A stretch of DNA of 64,000 nt from Nostoc sp. S4 (lineage in GTDB: Bacteria; Cyanobacteriota; Cyanobacteriia; Cyanobacteriales; Nostocaceae), in NCBI GenBank assembly GCA_029379225.1, contig JAQYWR010000001.1, positions 1 to 64,000 on the forward strand, written 5' to 3'. The notes below the pieces were generated by a model, which saw nothing but the letters and a program-made list of their open reading frames with translations, was not told the origin of the DNA and did not search any database. The position numbers and the translations under genes were made by a program. Each line of letters starts with the position of its first letter. Positions within the stretch are counted from its first letter, which is position 1. This document shows positions 1 through 8,948 of this stretch, piece by piece.

Positions 1-276
1 CCTTTTGTACGTAGTTGTGGTTTTGACATTCATTTTTCCAGGTGCAAGATATGAGTTGACCCTTTTTTATTTCTTTGTGAGAAATTAGGTTTAAGAACCT
101 ACGCAAATAGAGCAGTTTGCAACTAAATAAGGTACACAGACAAGGATTCACAAATCAAATTATTCCTCTCCCTTCAGCATAGCTGCCAACTGAGCCTCCT
201 GCCTCAAAATCAGTGACTTTGTACCTCATGCAAAAGAAAACTGCTGTAATTTCAGATATCAAACCGGATTCCCATA
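1..276. other. Intergenic, no gene seen
   Basis: AT-rich stretch at the left edge. I see no open frame with a plausible start, no RNA gene and no clear terminator. It lies downstream of the SnoaL-like gene, which is transcribed toward it. Confidence 0.5.
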
Positions 277-693
277 TTAAGATATTCCTGGCTCAATGCG
301 TGCCCCAAGCTGAAGAACTCGTCCGAGGTCATCAGCGTTTCGCCAGGTTTCAATTATTTTTCCATCAGCAATGCAATGAATGAATGTAGCCGTGAATGTT
401 TGTCGGCGACCATGACTAGGTATGCCAAAAAAACTATCTTGGACGCAGCTGTTAGTCGCACGCACCACAACTTTATCACCTTCTGCAATTACCTCTTCAA
501 TCGTCCATTTTTGTTCAATAGACCCGAATGAATTAAACAGTTTGCGTACTCCTTCTGGGCCAGGAGGAAGACCTGGTAAACTACCGTGCATCTTCCAAGT
601 AGGGGCAGTTATCTCGCAGATATCTTCAATTTTATGCTCGCTAATAAGTTCGATCCAACGTTGAGCAATTATTTTGTTGTCTTCAATTGACAT
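277..693 (-). CDS. SnoaL-like ester cyclase family protein
   Basis: A 138-residue cytoplasmic protein of the SnoaL-like (NTF2-fold) family. The N-terminal helix motif (AQRWIELI), the central APTWKMHGSLPG segment and the C-terminal pattern DGKIIETWRNADDLGRVLQLG are typical of SnoaL/ester-cyclase homologues, where the closing W-x-x-x-D lines the pocket. Length is normal for a single-domain member. The substrate cannot be told: the family holds polyketide cyclases, isomerases and many uncharacterised proteins. It is the next gene downstream of the 2OG oxygenase on the same strand (68 bp gap), so the two could be co-transcribed; a joint role in oxidative small-molecule modification is only inference. 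Confidence 0.75.
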   Translation of the reverse strand: MSIEDNKIIAQRWIELISEHKIEDICEITAPTWKMHGSLPGLPPGPEGVRKLFNSFGSIEQKWTIEEVIAEGDKVVVRATNSCVQDSFFGIPSHGRRQTFTATFIHCIADGKIIETWRNADDLGRVLQLGARIEPGIS

Positions 694-761
694 CGCTGCT
701 TCTCCTGTACTAAGTAATGTCGCTGATGAAGGTGAAATCTGCTGTAATTACGAATGACTAA

Positions 762-1652
762 TTAGGAATTATAAGTTGCTTGCAAACGTTGTAAAAGATA
801 TTCTCCTGCTAAGATTGGGGGATAAGTCGGCGATTTTCCTCTTTGGCAACTCTCCAAACAAGCAATTTCTACATCATCATTAGGATGACAGAAAAAAGCA
901 ATAGAATAGCGAGACTGCTTAACTCTGTTGTCATTGGGAATCATTACTCGATGCTTAGTCGAACAAAATACATGATTTGTCCACCTCTGCATTAAATCGC
1001 CAGTATTAACTATAACAGTATCAGGAATTGCAGCCGCTCCAATCCATTCTCCTGCTGTTGTTCGGACTTCCAACCCGCCGACATCATCTTGGAAAAGTAA
1101 AGTAATACTGCCATAATCGGAATGTTCGCCAGCACGCACTTGTCCGGGTTTGGGTGGTGTTTGTAATGGGGGATAGTGGAGCGATCGCAAGGTGTGATTG
1201 TGGCGATAGTGCCTGGTAGTAAAAAAATCTTCTGGCAATTCCAGCGCCAAAGCAAATGTTTCCAATACCGTGTTAGCTAGTTGTGTGCAGCGATCGTAAA
1301 AAGCCACAATACAAGCATCTATCCCCACAGCACCTTGTTTGCTGACATTAAACGCCTCTTTCAAATCACCTGGTTGATTCGGGTCAAGACGTTCTCTCTC
1401 AATAGCAACATACCCTGTATTACTCAATTCATCACTCCAAGCTTGCTTTTGCTTCACTTCTAAAGGTAAATTGAAAAAAGATTTACTGTAAGTGAATACT
1501 TGCTCTATTAACTCTTTTGATATTCCCGAATTTTGCAAGTACATGAAACCGATTTCATGACAAGCTTGATAAATTTCTTTCACCACAGCTTGCCGATTTC
1601 TTGTATTACCATGAGTGAAAGCAGTTAAATCAATTACTGGAATTGTAACCAT
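762..1652 (-). CDS. 2-oxoglutarate/Fe(II) oxygenase, isopenicillin-N-synthase-like
   Basis: A 296-residue soluble non-haem iron dioxygenase. The N-terminal DIOX_N region begins with IPVIDLTAF. The double-stranded beta-helix carries the iron triad as H177-x-D179 (in GEHSDYGSITLL) and H234 (in STKHRV), and the 2-oxoglutarate clamp R248-x-S250 (RYS). All key residues are present, so it should be active. Family members hydroxylate, desaturate or ring-close small molecules; plant-like and bacterial versions cannot be separated by eye, and the substrate is unknown. The start ATG lies in a short AT-rich gap facing the divergent GNAT genes. The SnoaL-like gene follows 68 bp downstream on the same strand. 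Confidence 0.85.
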   Translation of the reverse strand: MVTIPVIDLTAFTHGNTRNRQAVVKEIYQACHEIGFMYLQNSGISKELIEQVFTYSKSFFNLPLEVKQKQAWSDELSNTGYVAIERERLDPNQPGDLKEAFNVSKQGAVGIDACIVAFYDRCTQLANTVLETFALALELPEDFFTTRHYRHNHTLRSLHYPPLQTPPKPGQVRAGEHSDYGSITLLFQDDVGGLEVRTTAGEWIGAAAIPDTVIVNTGDLMQRWTNHVFCSTKHRVMIPNDNRVKQSRYSIAFFCHPNDDVEIACLESCQRGKSPTYPPILAGEYLLQRLQATYNS

Positions 1653-1682
1653 TAATTATTCAAGATATAGTTAACAATTTAT

Positions 1683-1712
1683 TAGGGTGTGTTATGCCGT
1701 AAGCTAACGCAC
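1683..1712. repeat. Short interspersed repeat, copy 1
   Basis: A 30-base element reading tagggtgtgttatgcc, then taagctaacgcac. It recurs with three or four changes at 2783-2812. It sits directly upstream of the GNAT gene pair. Confidence 0.5.
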
Positions 1713-1747
1713 TGTAAATTTAGTTTAATTTATCGGAGGCATAAACT

Positions 1748-2257
1748 TTGCTCAAAATTATACTCGTAGAAAATGAAGAACATAAAAATTATATAAAAAA
1801 TCTGTTCTTCGACTATTTTCATGAAACTAAGTTAATCTTTAGCCGTAAATATAACATTAATATAGATATTAATACATTCTCCGAGCAATATCTTACTCAA
1901 CTCGATGAATTTCTACCACCTTCAGGACGCTTGCTTTTAGGACAATACGAAGAACAAATAGCTGGCTGTGCTTGCTTACGAAAGATTAACCAAGATATTG
2001 GCGAAATTAAAAGGATGTATGTCAAACCAGAATTTCGTAGAAAAGGAATAGGTCGAGCATTATTGCAAGCTATCATCAATGAAGCTATTGATATTGGTTA
2101 CTCCAAGCTTCGTCTAGACACCGCGCCTTATGCTAAGGAAGCACATACACTTTATTGTGTACTTGGTTTTCAGGATATCGAGCTATATCTAGAAAAAACA
2201 GAAATTCCGTTAGAATATCGAGCAGACTGGATTTTTATGGAATTGATTCTAAAATAA
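1748..2257 (+). CDS. GNAT family N-acetyltransferase (first of pair)
   Basis: A 169-residue GNAT protein expected to move an acetyl group from acetyl-CoA to an amine or the N-terminus of an unknown acceptor. Motif A is clear: GEIKRMYVKPEFRRKGIGRA, with the RxxGxG/A pyrophosphate-binding loop (RRKGIG), followed by the motif B segment AHTLYCVLGF. I take the TTG at 1748 as start because a GGAGG at 1735-1739 sits 8 bases upstream and no ATG fits better. The stop TAA shares its last base with the ATG of the next GNAT gene, so the two are translationally coupled. Confidence 0.85.
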   Translation: MLKIILVENEEHKNYIKNLFFDYFHETKLIFSRKYNINIDINTFSEQYLTQLDEFLPPSGRLLLGQYEEQIAGCACLRKINQDIGEIKRMYVKPEFRRKGIGRALLQAIINEAIDIGYSKLRLDTAPYAKEAHTLYCVLGFQDIELYLEKTEIPLEYRADWIFMELILK

Positions 2258-2763
2258 TGAATATTCGTTGCGAAACTTTGACAGACTACCCAGCAATAGC
2301 CCAGGTGAATACGTTAGCCTTTGGTCAAGATCGCGAAGCCAAACTTGTAGAGCGAATTCGCCATTCTAACCGTTATATTCCAGAACTTTCGCTAGTTGCT
2401 GAAATTGAAGGTATGGTAGTTGGTCATATTTTATTTAGTTATATTGATTTGGTGAACGAACAAACATTACAAGTACTCGGTTTAGCACCTTTGGCAATTT
2501 GTCCAGAGTTTCAAAGACAAGGAATTGGTAGTGCATTAATTAAAGCAGGATTAGAAATAGCAGAAACAAACAAAGAAGCCCTTGTAATTGTACTAGGTCA
2601 TCCAGAATTTTATACTCGTTTTGGCTTTCAGACTTCTGTGATTTATGTCATTGAATCTCCGTTTCCAGTACTAAAAGAATTTTTTATGGTTAAACCACTA
2701 TTAAGTTATCAAGAAAGTTACAAAGGAAAAGTTATTTATCCACCTGCTTTTGATGAAGTATAG
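2257..2763 (+). CDS. GNAT family N-acetyltransferase (second of pair)
   Basis: A 168-residue GNAT protein, YhbS-like in layout. The acetyl-CoA loop is QRQGIGSA inside LAICPEFQRQGIGSALIKAG, and the later VLGHPEFYTRFGF segment is the usual motif B. The open frame extends further upstream inside the first GNAT gene, but the ATG at 2257, which overlaps the preceding stop as TAATG, is the credible start. The C-terminus (KGKVIYPPAF) matches YhbS-type acetyltransferases, whose acceptor is usually unknown. The pair is a two-gene operon; there is no hint of a toxin-antitoxin arrangement, as no antitoxin gene precedes it. Confidence 0.85.
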   Translation: MNIRCETLTDYPAIAQVNTLAFGQDREAKLVERIRHSNRYIPELSLVAEIEGMVVGHILFSYIDLVNEQTLQVLGLAPLAICPEFQRQGIGSALIKAGLEIAETNKEALVIVLGHPEFYTRFGFQTSVIYVIESPFPVLKEFFMVKPLLSYQESYKGKVIYPPAFDEV

Positions 2764-2782
2764 GATTCAGATATAGTAAATT

Positions 2783-2854
2783 TAGGGTGTGTTATGCCAT
2801 AAGCTAATGCATGATTAACAATTCCAGCCGCAGTCCTGGCGACAACGCACCCTA
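2783..2854. repeat. MITE-like element with terminal inverted repeats, copy 2
   Basis: Begins tagggtgtgtt and ends aacgcaccct(a), giving near-perfect 11-base inverted ends around a 50-base core. The first 30 bases match the repeat at 1683-1712. Elements with GGTGCGTTA-like ends are common in cyanobacterial genomes; mobility is inferred only from the inverted ends and the second copy. Confidence 0.5.
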
Positions 2855-2907
2855 TATGTTCCTTAGCTCGAGATGTCTATTGCTAAAATTAGATTCCTAT
2901 TAATAGA

Positions 2908-3275
2908 CTATGCAGATTCAGAACTTGGACTAGATGCTTTCTTCACAGCAGTTTTTAACCGAGTTGCTCTACTTTTATGGAGAATTTCACTTCTGCGAAC
3001 TCCCCCAGCCATTTCATATTCACGGCTGTCTTTGCTATATTTAAAGCCAATCCCCATGAGCATATTCTCACAGTAAGTTCCCAAATTTTTTTCTAAATCT
3101 TCAACTTCTATTTTGGAAGAGTCAATCATGCTGAGAATAGGATTGTGATTTTCTAATTTAGTGCGTAACTCTTCAATTAATTCTGCGAATTTTGTGATTT
3201 TGTAATTATCTCCAATATCCAGATTGCTATTTATGGAATTGTCAAAAGTTGAGCAATTGTGTCAGTAGATATCAT
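2908..3275 (-). pseudogene. Small conserved-looking gene broken by a frameshift
   Basis: A minus-strand frame stays open from 3261 to 2908. Its product is of protein-like composition (KITKFAELIEELRTKLEN, then IEVEDLEKNLGTYCENMLMG, ending KKASSPSSESA), but it has no ATG, GTG or TTG before an internal Met at 3129. An ATG at 3275 in another frame gives MISTDTIAQLLTIP before a TAA at 3231-3233. Joining the two by a one-base shift near 3235 would restore a protein of about 120 residues. I therefore read it as a frameshifted gene; alternatively a 73-residue protein starts at 3129. I do not recognise the family. Confidence 0.4.
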
Positions 3276-3606
3276 AATTCTTTGATGATGAATAATTACT
3301 GATGTAGCAGAGAATGGGCAATAGGCAATAAAATCTCTTGATATCAGGGTTTTACGATGATATCAAGTTCGGCTAATTACTTACAATATGGTTGGTCTTT
3401 TTGGTAATTGGTAATTGGGAAGAAGTCAACAGTTGTGTTTTTCTTCCCCATTACCCATTCATGCTGAGTGGAGCCGAAGCATTACCGACCCTCACAGATA
3501 TCATAAGTAATTCAACCGGACATAATATGAGTTTATGTCTTAACATCGCTAGCAAGTGCTATATTAATGATTTTATCCACAAAAAATTGAATGAAAAACT
3601 TACCAA
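3276..3606. other. Intergenic, low-complexity spacer
   Basis: Holds short repeats of the ggtaattgggaa type and a tgctgagtggagccgaagca segment that looks like dispersed cyanobacterial spacer sequence. A 72-codon open frame here has no ribosome site and no protein-like character. No gene seen. Confidence 0.5.
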
Positions 3607-5025
3607 TTAACTATTAAAAATTACTGGTGCTGAAACTATACCCTTTGCCTCTAACGCCGCTGCAACTTGTAAAATCAAGGCTTCATTATATGGTGCTGCT
3701 ATCAATTGTACGCCCAAAGGTAAGGCATTTGGGCGTACAATTGGTACTGATAAAACAGGTAAACCAATGAAAGATAATGGTTGAGTAAATAATCCCAAAT
3801 GAGGACGAATTAGAATTTCTTCACCGTCTAAAATCATAGTTTGTTGACCAATTAATGGCGCAGAAATTGGTGTAGTTGGGGCAAGAATGATATCGACATT
3901 TTGAAAAACTTCCCGCACGCGATCGCGATACCATTTTCTAAACCGCTGTGCTTGCAGATACCAACTACTAGGAATTAACGCACCAGCCAAAAAGCGATCG
4001 CGTGTTGCTGGGTCAAAATCTTCAGGACGGCAACGCAACTTATCCATATGCAGATTTGCGCCTTCACTGGCTGTAATCACAAACGCCGCAGCACGGGCGC
4101 GGTGTGTTTCTGGAATGGTGATATACTCAGTTACATCTAAAGCATCAGCAACTATTTGTACTGCGGCTAAAGCTGACGCTTGGGCACCTTTGGTGAAATA
4201 ATCAGCAGCGATCGCAATTTTGATTGCAGAGATATCTTGATGAAGTTGTGGTAGAACTAATTCAGGAGGACGGGAAGTGCAAATTGGATCGCGATCGTCT
4301 TGACCTTGCAATACATCAAATACCGTTGCGATATCCTGTACTGAACGTGCAAAACACCCAATGTGGTCAAAACTGCTAGAAAATAAAGCTACTCCAGCGC
4401 GAGACAATCTGCCATAAGTTGGCTTTAAACCAAAAACCCCAGACAACGCCGCCGGAACGCGAATCGAACCATTAGTATCAGAACCCAACGTCAGCGGAAC
4501 TAATCCACTAGCAACAGCCGCCGCTGAACCACCCGACGAACCCCCAGCAACTCGTAGTAAATCGTGTGGGTTATGAGTAGCACCGTGATGAGAATTTTCC
4601 GTCACAAACCCATAAGCGTACTCATCCATATTTAAAGCACCAAGCAGCACTGCACCCGCTTGTTTCAACTTCGCCACAGCGGTTGCATCTTGAATAGCTG
4701 CTGGGTTTTCTGCATTGATTTTCGATCCCGCCAAAGTTGTTAAACCAGCAATATCGAAGAGATTTTTCACCGCAAAAGGTACACCAGCAAGCACTCCAAG
4801 GTTATTACCTTGGGCAATTTCTTCGTCAATGCGTTCAGCATCAACCAAAGCTGTCTCAGCGGTGATAGTTGTAAAACAGTTTAATTGATGATTCCGCATT
4901 GCGATTCGTGCTAGCGCAGCCTTGGTAACATGCACTGCACTAACATTGCCTTCACGTACAGCAGTTGATATTGTGATGGCATCGGCTGAATCAAAATTTA
5001 TGCTGGAATATTTAGGAGATTGCAC
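3607..5025 (-). CDS. AtzE-type amidase (1-carboxybiuret hydrolase-like)
   Basis: A 472-residue amidase-signature hydrolase. The Ser-cisSer-Lys triad is visible as K87 (GVPFAVKNLFD), S163 in the GGSSGGS loop and nucleophile S187 in GSDTNGSIR; the 76- and 24-residue spacings are those of the family. The DTNGSIR variant and the overall layout fit AtzE, the 1-carboxybiuret hydrolase subunit named from the cyanuric acid pathway, rather than GatA. In known AtzEG complexes a short DUF4089 protein (AtzG) binds AtzE, and such a gene lies just upstream at 5163-5351. No other cyanurate or urea genes are near, so the natural substrate may be another amide. Confidence 0.85.
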   Translation of the reverse strand: MQSPKYSSINFDSADAITISTAVREGNVSAVHVTKAALARIAMRNHQLNCFTTITAETALVDAERIDEEIAQGNNLGVLAGVPFAVKNLFDIAGLTTLAGSKINAENPAAIQDATAVAKLKQAGAVLLGALNMDEYAYGFVTENSHHGATHNPHDLLRVAGGSSGGSAAAVASGLVPLTLGSDTNGSIRVPAALSGVFGLKPTYGRLSRAGVALFSSSFDHIGCFARSVQDIATVFDVLQGQDDRDPICTSRPPELVLPQLHQDISAIKIAIAADYFTKGAQASALAAVQIVADALDVTEYITIPETHRARAAAFVITASEGANLHMDKLRCRPEDFDPATRDRFLAGALIPSSWYLQAQRFRKWYRDRVREVFQNVDIILAPTTPISAPLIGQQTMILDGEEILIRPHLGLFTQPLSFIGLPVLSVPIVRPNALPLGVQLIAAPYNEALILQVAAALEAKGIVSAPVIFNS

Positions 5026-5162
5026 GTTTAGCTTTTTGAGTAATAGCAGTCCGCATAGTTTTTGCTAGTTGCAGCAAAATAGCCGTAAGGCCTAGATCTA
5101 AAATACAAGATAATAAAAACCAAATTGCTATAAATTTATGTTGAGGATTTTTAGCAGCTTAA

Positions 5163-5351
5163 CTATGGTTGAAATATTGGTGCTACTTCAACTTCCTCTG
5201 GTAAAGGATAAGAATTTACCAGATTAGCGATCGCCTTAATTCTCTCAAAATTTGCCACCACTCCATCTCGATATTCATCTCTTAACTGCAAATCCAACAA
5301 TAAAGCCATCTGTTCAGTATATTCATCCATATCAAACCCTTGACCTTCCAT
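5163..5351 (-). CDS. AtzG-like small subunit (DUF4089)
   Basis: A 62-residue acidic helical protein. The pattern DEYTEQMALLLDLQLRDEYR, then GVVANFERIKAIANLVNSYPL, matches the DUF4089/AtzG family, in which two helices wrap the AtzE amidase and stabilise it. A ribosome site (ggaaaagag) abuts the ATG. It is read in the same direction as the AtzE-type amidase 137 bp downstream, which supports a two-subunit amidase. Identification rests on the fold pattern and neighbourhood, since short proteins are easy to misassign. Confidence 0.75.
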   Translation of the reverse strand: MEGQGFDMDEYTEQMALLLDLQLRDEYRDGVVANFERIKAIANLVNSYPLPEEVEVAPIFQP

Positions 5352-5371
5352 CTCTTTTCCTTCGTGATTGG

Positions 5372-5722
5372 TTATTCTAAATCTACAACTTCTTGTGGCA
5401 ACTCAAATAAACCATTTTCTCCAGGCGCAAAATCAATTACTTGATATATAGCATCAATATTCAATTCTCCATAAATATGAGGAAATAATTCGTCTATTTC
5501 AGCTTCCTCATTACGAATTTCCGCCTTGACTTTCTCATAATCAATAAAAAGTAAAACCAAATCTTTTTGATTTTTTAAAAATCTATTTGCGACTTTAACG
5601 ATTTGTGTTGACTTAGAACAATGAATAAAACCTTCGGAGTCGAGTGAATCAGCCCGATAGCTACCTAAGTTTTTTGCTTGTTCCCATTGTTGCCGTTGTG
5701 TAATGTGGAGAATGGTGTTCAT
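5372..5722 (-). CDS. DUF952 domain protein
   Basis: A 116-residue soluble protein of the DUF952 family. The N-terminal TILHITQRQQWEQAK, the central DSEGFIHCSKSTQIVKVANRFL and the GELNIDAIYQVIDF segments are the family hallmarks. The H-C-S in the FIHCS motif is conserved, but no activity has been established. The ATG overlaps the stop of the upstream KGK-domain gene by four bases (ATGA), so translation is probably coupled. The atzG gene starts 20 bp downstream of its stop, so KGK-DUF952-atzG-atzE may form one operon. Confidence 0.8.
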   Translation of the reverse strand: MNTILHITQRQQWEQAKNLGSYRADSLDSEGFIHCSKSTQIVKVANRFLKNQKDLVLLFIDYEKVKAEIRNEEAEIDELFPHIYGELNIDAIYQVIDFAPGENGLFELPQEVVDLE

Positions 5723-6150
5723 GTTACTTGTATCATTTTACGAATATCATCTAAAGGCGATTCTGGCTCATCAGGATAAAATTCTAACACTACAGTAATA
5801 TTGATTTGGTCATGTTCTTTATAATTTAATGCAGGAATAATTTCTGTAGATACCTTTATATTGATTTTTCCCTGTTGCCAGCCTGTGGAGCCAACTCTGA
5901 AAACACTACATTTTATACCTTCCTTAGAAGATTGCCATGTAATATCAGCAACTGGAAACTCGACTTCGTTTATACATAGTTTTTTGAAAATTATTGAAAC
6001 TGAAGAATTACTATTTTCTTTTAATTCTGTAAAAAATTTTCGTTTGAAATTTTCAGTTATTAATTGTTTAAATCTGCTAACAATATATGTATCTTGATTA
6101 AATAATAAAACATCAGTATTACAGTCTAATAGTTGGTATATTTTATTCAT
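5719..6150 (-). CDS. KGK domain protein
   Basis: The second half shows the KGK-family signature: KEGIKCSVFRVGSTGWQQGK, followed by INIKVSTEI and a closing EFYPDEPESPLDDIR. The family is almost confined to cyanobacteria and has no known function. The open frame reaches 6210, but I prefer the Met at 6150 (MNKIYQLLDCN), because the 20 extra residues are not family-like; the protein is then 143 residues. It is the first gene of a likely operon with DUF952 (four-base overlap). The upstream region is very AT-rich. Confidence 0.75.
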   Translation of the reverse strand: MNKIYQLLDCNTDVLLFNQDTYIVSRFKQLITENFKRKFFTELKENSNSSVSIIFKKLCINEVEFPVADITWQSSKEGIKCSVFRVGSTGWQQGKINIKVSTEIIPALNYKEHDQINITVVLEFYPDEPESPLDDIRKMIQVT

Positions 6151-6352
6151 ATTAATCCTAATACTCAATATAAATGAAGAAGTATTTGCACAATAATTGA
6201 AACTAACCAACTATTTTAATCTGCTATCTTTCACATCAATTAGTAAAAATACTGATTTTAAATCGTAAAAGAAAATTACTCTACAAAATTATTCTTTCAA
6301 ATCTCATATAGAGACTACAAAGGAAAACTCTGCGCCTCTGTGCATGAGGTAA

Positions 6353-7867
6353 CTACAAATTCCTCGGAATACAAACATCTGGCGCACACAACCCAATAAA
6401 CTCCAGCGTTATCACCTCAAAACTATTTAAATCTACACGTCGAATAACATGGTTATTAGTATCACTAATATATAAATGTAAACCCTTAACACTTAATCCC
6501 GAAGGTTCAAAAAATCGAGTATTCTTACCCTGTCCATCTTGTAAACCAGCAGTACCATCTCCAAAAACCGTTTGACAATTACCGTTAGGACTGACTAATT
6601 TAATTTTGTGATTGTAGCTATCCGCCACCCACAGAAAATTCTGAGCGTATTCAACTCCCAAACAATGCTGCAAACGAACATCTTCACCTTGTCCATCAAC
6701 ATCGCCAAAATCAAATAAACCTCCACTACCACAAACAGTCCGCACTTGGTAAGGCTCTACAATTTTAACACCACGAATAGAACTAACTTCACTGTCAGCA
6801 ATATATAATTCTTGCCCATTATTAGTAATACCACTAGGTTGAGCAAAAGCAGATTCAGCGAGCGAACCATCAATACACGCTTCTGCACCAATACCAGCAT
6901 AGGTTTTAACAATGCTAGTTTCTAAATCCATCTGCCAAATTTGATGCGATCCCGCCATTGCAATGAACAGCAAATTTCCTACTTTCACTAAATCCCAAGG
7001 AGAATTCAGCGCAGTTTCTAAACCAGCACCACCATGAGGACGAATATTGTGGCTTTGTTCGCCAACTCCAGCGATAGTTTCTACTACCTGGCGCTGCAAG
7101 TCAACTCGTCGTAGGGCATGATTTTCTGTATCAGCAACATAAAGCATTTGATTTTCTGCATCAAATGTCATTCCTTGCGGTGCAAAAAATTGTACTTCCT
7201 CAAAAGTACCATCGGTTAAACCAGATTTACCAGTACCAATTAAGTGGAGAATTTTGCCCTCAAAGGTACTCATAACTAAACGATGATGTCCAGAGTCAGC
7301 GATAAATAAACCGACTTGCGTAGCTAGAATTTTACCAGGAAAAGCTAAAGGTGTAATTAACGGTTGGCGCTGTTTTTCTAAAGTAAAGCTAAGTTCTTGA
7401 AAATTAATTGTATCTTTCTGGCGGTGTTGCTGAATTAGCTTTTCAATTAACTCTTCCAAAGCATCGCAGTTTCCTTCACCAGAGACAGAGCCTATTACAT
7501 AACCTTCTGGATCGATAATCATTAAAGTTGGCCAAGCACGCACAGCATACTCTTGCCAAACTCGAAAACCGCTATCAACTACAACTGGGTGTTCGATGTC
7601 GTAGCGCAAGATAGCTTGGCGGATGTTTTCGGTTTCTTTTTCGTTATCAAATTTGCCAGAATGAACGCCAATAATAGTAAGGCTATCTTGATATTTTTGT
7701 TCTAAATATTTGAGGTCTGGCAGAATATGTAGACAATTAATACAGCAGTATGTCCAAAAATCTAAAATAACAACTCTACCCTTGAGTTGTTTAAGAGATA
7801 AAGGTTTATCAGTATTAAGCCAAGAGGAATTTGGTGGGAATTCTGGCGCTCTTACACGGGGCATCAT
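6353..7867 (-). CDS. Thioredoxin-fold/NHL-repeat protein (NHLRC2-like)
   Basis: A 504-residue protein with a TlpA-like thioredoxin domain (residues about 12-140) and a six-bladed NHL beta-propeller (about 165-490). The redox-type motif is Y-C41-C42-I-N-C45 in DFWTYCCINCLHILPDL, which replaces the classical CxxC and is diagnostic of the NHLRC2 family. NHL blades are marked by repeated YVADTENHALRRVD and YISDTNNHVIRRVD segments. No signal peptide is seen, so it is probably cytoplasmic. Molecular function is not settled for the family; a thiol-redox or scaffold role is inference. It is divergent from glutaminase. Confidence 0.85.
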   Translation of the reverse strand: MMPRVRAPEFPPNSSWLNTDKPLSLKQLKGRVVILDFWTYCCINCLHILPDLKYLEQKYQDSLTIIGVHSGKFDNEKETENIRQAILRYDIEHPVVVDSGFRVWQEYAVRAWPTLMIIDPEGYVIGSVSGEGNCDALEELIEKLIQQHRQKDTINFQELSFTLEKQRQPLITPLAFPGKILATQVGLFIADSGHHRLVMSTFEGKILHLIGTGKSGLTDGTFEEVQFFAPQGMTFDAENQMLYVADTENHALRRVDLQRQVVETIAGVGEQSHNIRPHGGAGLETALNSPWDLVKVGNLLFIAMAGSHQIWQMDLETSIVKTYAGIGAEACIDGSLAESAFAQPSGITNNGQELYIADSEVSSIRGVKIVEPYQVRTVCGSGGLFDFGDVDGQGEDVRLQHCLGVEYAQNFLWVADSYNHKIKLVSPNGNCQTVFGDGTAGLQDGQGKNTRFFEPSGLSVKGLHLYISDTNNHVIRRVDLNSFEVITLEFIGLCAPDVCIPRNL

Positions 7868-8012
7868 AAACTATTGTTTATTCTTAGAGATAGACTGATG
7901 AAAAATAATCAGGCAAAACAAGCTATCAAGCGCTATCAAATATTGATACAAGATTAAAACGTCAACAACTTTAAAGCTAAAAACTAACTAGCGGTAACCA
8001 GATAAACTAGAA

Positions 8013-8948
8013 ATGGTTTTAACAAATATCATTTTGAAAAGACTCGATCAACTAACTACTACAGAATTATCAGTTTGGGTAAAACAAGCAAAAACTCAGG
8101 CTGAACGCGGACAACTTGCCGATCGCATTCCCAAATTAGCCTTAGCTAATCCTAGTTGGTTTGCAGTTCACATCTGTTGTGAATCAGGACAAACCATCAG
8201 CTTTGGAGATACGGCTTGTGTGTTTCCCCTGATGAGCGTTATTAAAACATTTTCTCTGCTTTATCTGCTGGAACATTTAGGAGCAGAAAAAATTTTTGAG
8301 TGGGTTGGAGTAGAACCATCAGATGCAGCATTCAATTCTTTAGAACAACTTATTGCCGATCGCGGCCGCCCCCGCAACCCGATGATAAATAGTGGGGCAA
8401 TTACACTCGCTGATAAATTACCAGCAAAAGATGCTAGCGATCGCACTCTTTTACTTTGTCAATGGTTGAATGAATTAGCAGGTTGTCAACTACATTTAGA
8501 CAAAGCCATCTTGACTTCAGTGCGTTTAACACGCTCAACAGCTAATCAAGCGATCGCTAATTATCTTGGCGAAATCGGACATCTCCAAAATATCGAAATA
8601 GCCCTTGACACTTACGAGCAGATATGCTGTTTGTCAGGGAGAGTTGAAGATTTAGCCTTGTTAGGAAAACTCCTAGCTTATGAATATCATCGTGTGTCAT
8701 CACAAAATCGTCGAATTGTCAATGCGGTGATGTCAACTTGTGGACTTTATCAGGCTTCAGCGGAGTTTGCAGTTAGGATTGGTCTTCCGATGAAATCTGG
8801 GATTGGTGGTGGACTTGTAGCAATAGTACCAGGTGAGGGGGCGATCGCTTGCTACAGCCCTGCCTTGGATATAGTCGGAAATCCTATAGCAGGGCTTGTT
8901 TTCGTGGAAGCTTTATCGCAAAAGTTAGAGTTGAGTGTCTTCGGCTGA
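8013..8948 (+). CDS. glsA: Glutaminase A
   Basis: A 311-residue serine-dependent beta-lactamase-fold glutaminase that hydrolyses glutamine to glutamate and ammonia. The catalytic S75-x-x-K78 is visible in FPLMSVIKTF, and the substrate-binding NSGAI (from N126) in GRPRNPMINSGAITL. The C-terminal GIGGGLVAIVPGEGAIA is also typical. Length matches the family (about 305-310). It is a stand-alone gene with no amino acid transporter or antiporter beside it; in cyanobacteria it would work against GS-GOGAT as a nitrogen-balancing step. No NtcA site was recognised upstream. Confidence 0.92.
   Translation: MVLTNIILKRLDQLTTTELSVWVKQAKTQAERGQLADRIPKLALANPSWFAVHICCESGQTISFGDTACVFPLMSVIKTFSLLYLLEHLGAEKIFEWVGVEPSDAAFNSLEQLIADRGRPRNPMINSGAITLADKLPAKDASDRTLLLCQWLNELAGCQLHLDKAILTSVRLTRSTANQAIANYLGEIGHLQNIEIALDTYEQICCLSGRVEDLALLGKLLAYEYHRVSSQNRRIVNAVMSTCGLYQASAEFAVRIGLPMKSGIGGGLVAIVPGEGAIACYSPALDIVGNPIAGLVFVEALSQKLELSVFG

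Noticed and set aside
3392..3610. 72-codon plus-strand frame
   Set aside because: Built from spacer repeats, no ribosome site, composition not protein-like.
5026..5162. Hydrophobic small-protein frame between atzG and atzE
   Set aside because: No ATG, GTG or TTG before the membrane-like segment; kept only as a note under the amidase finding.
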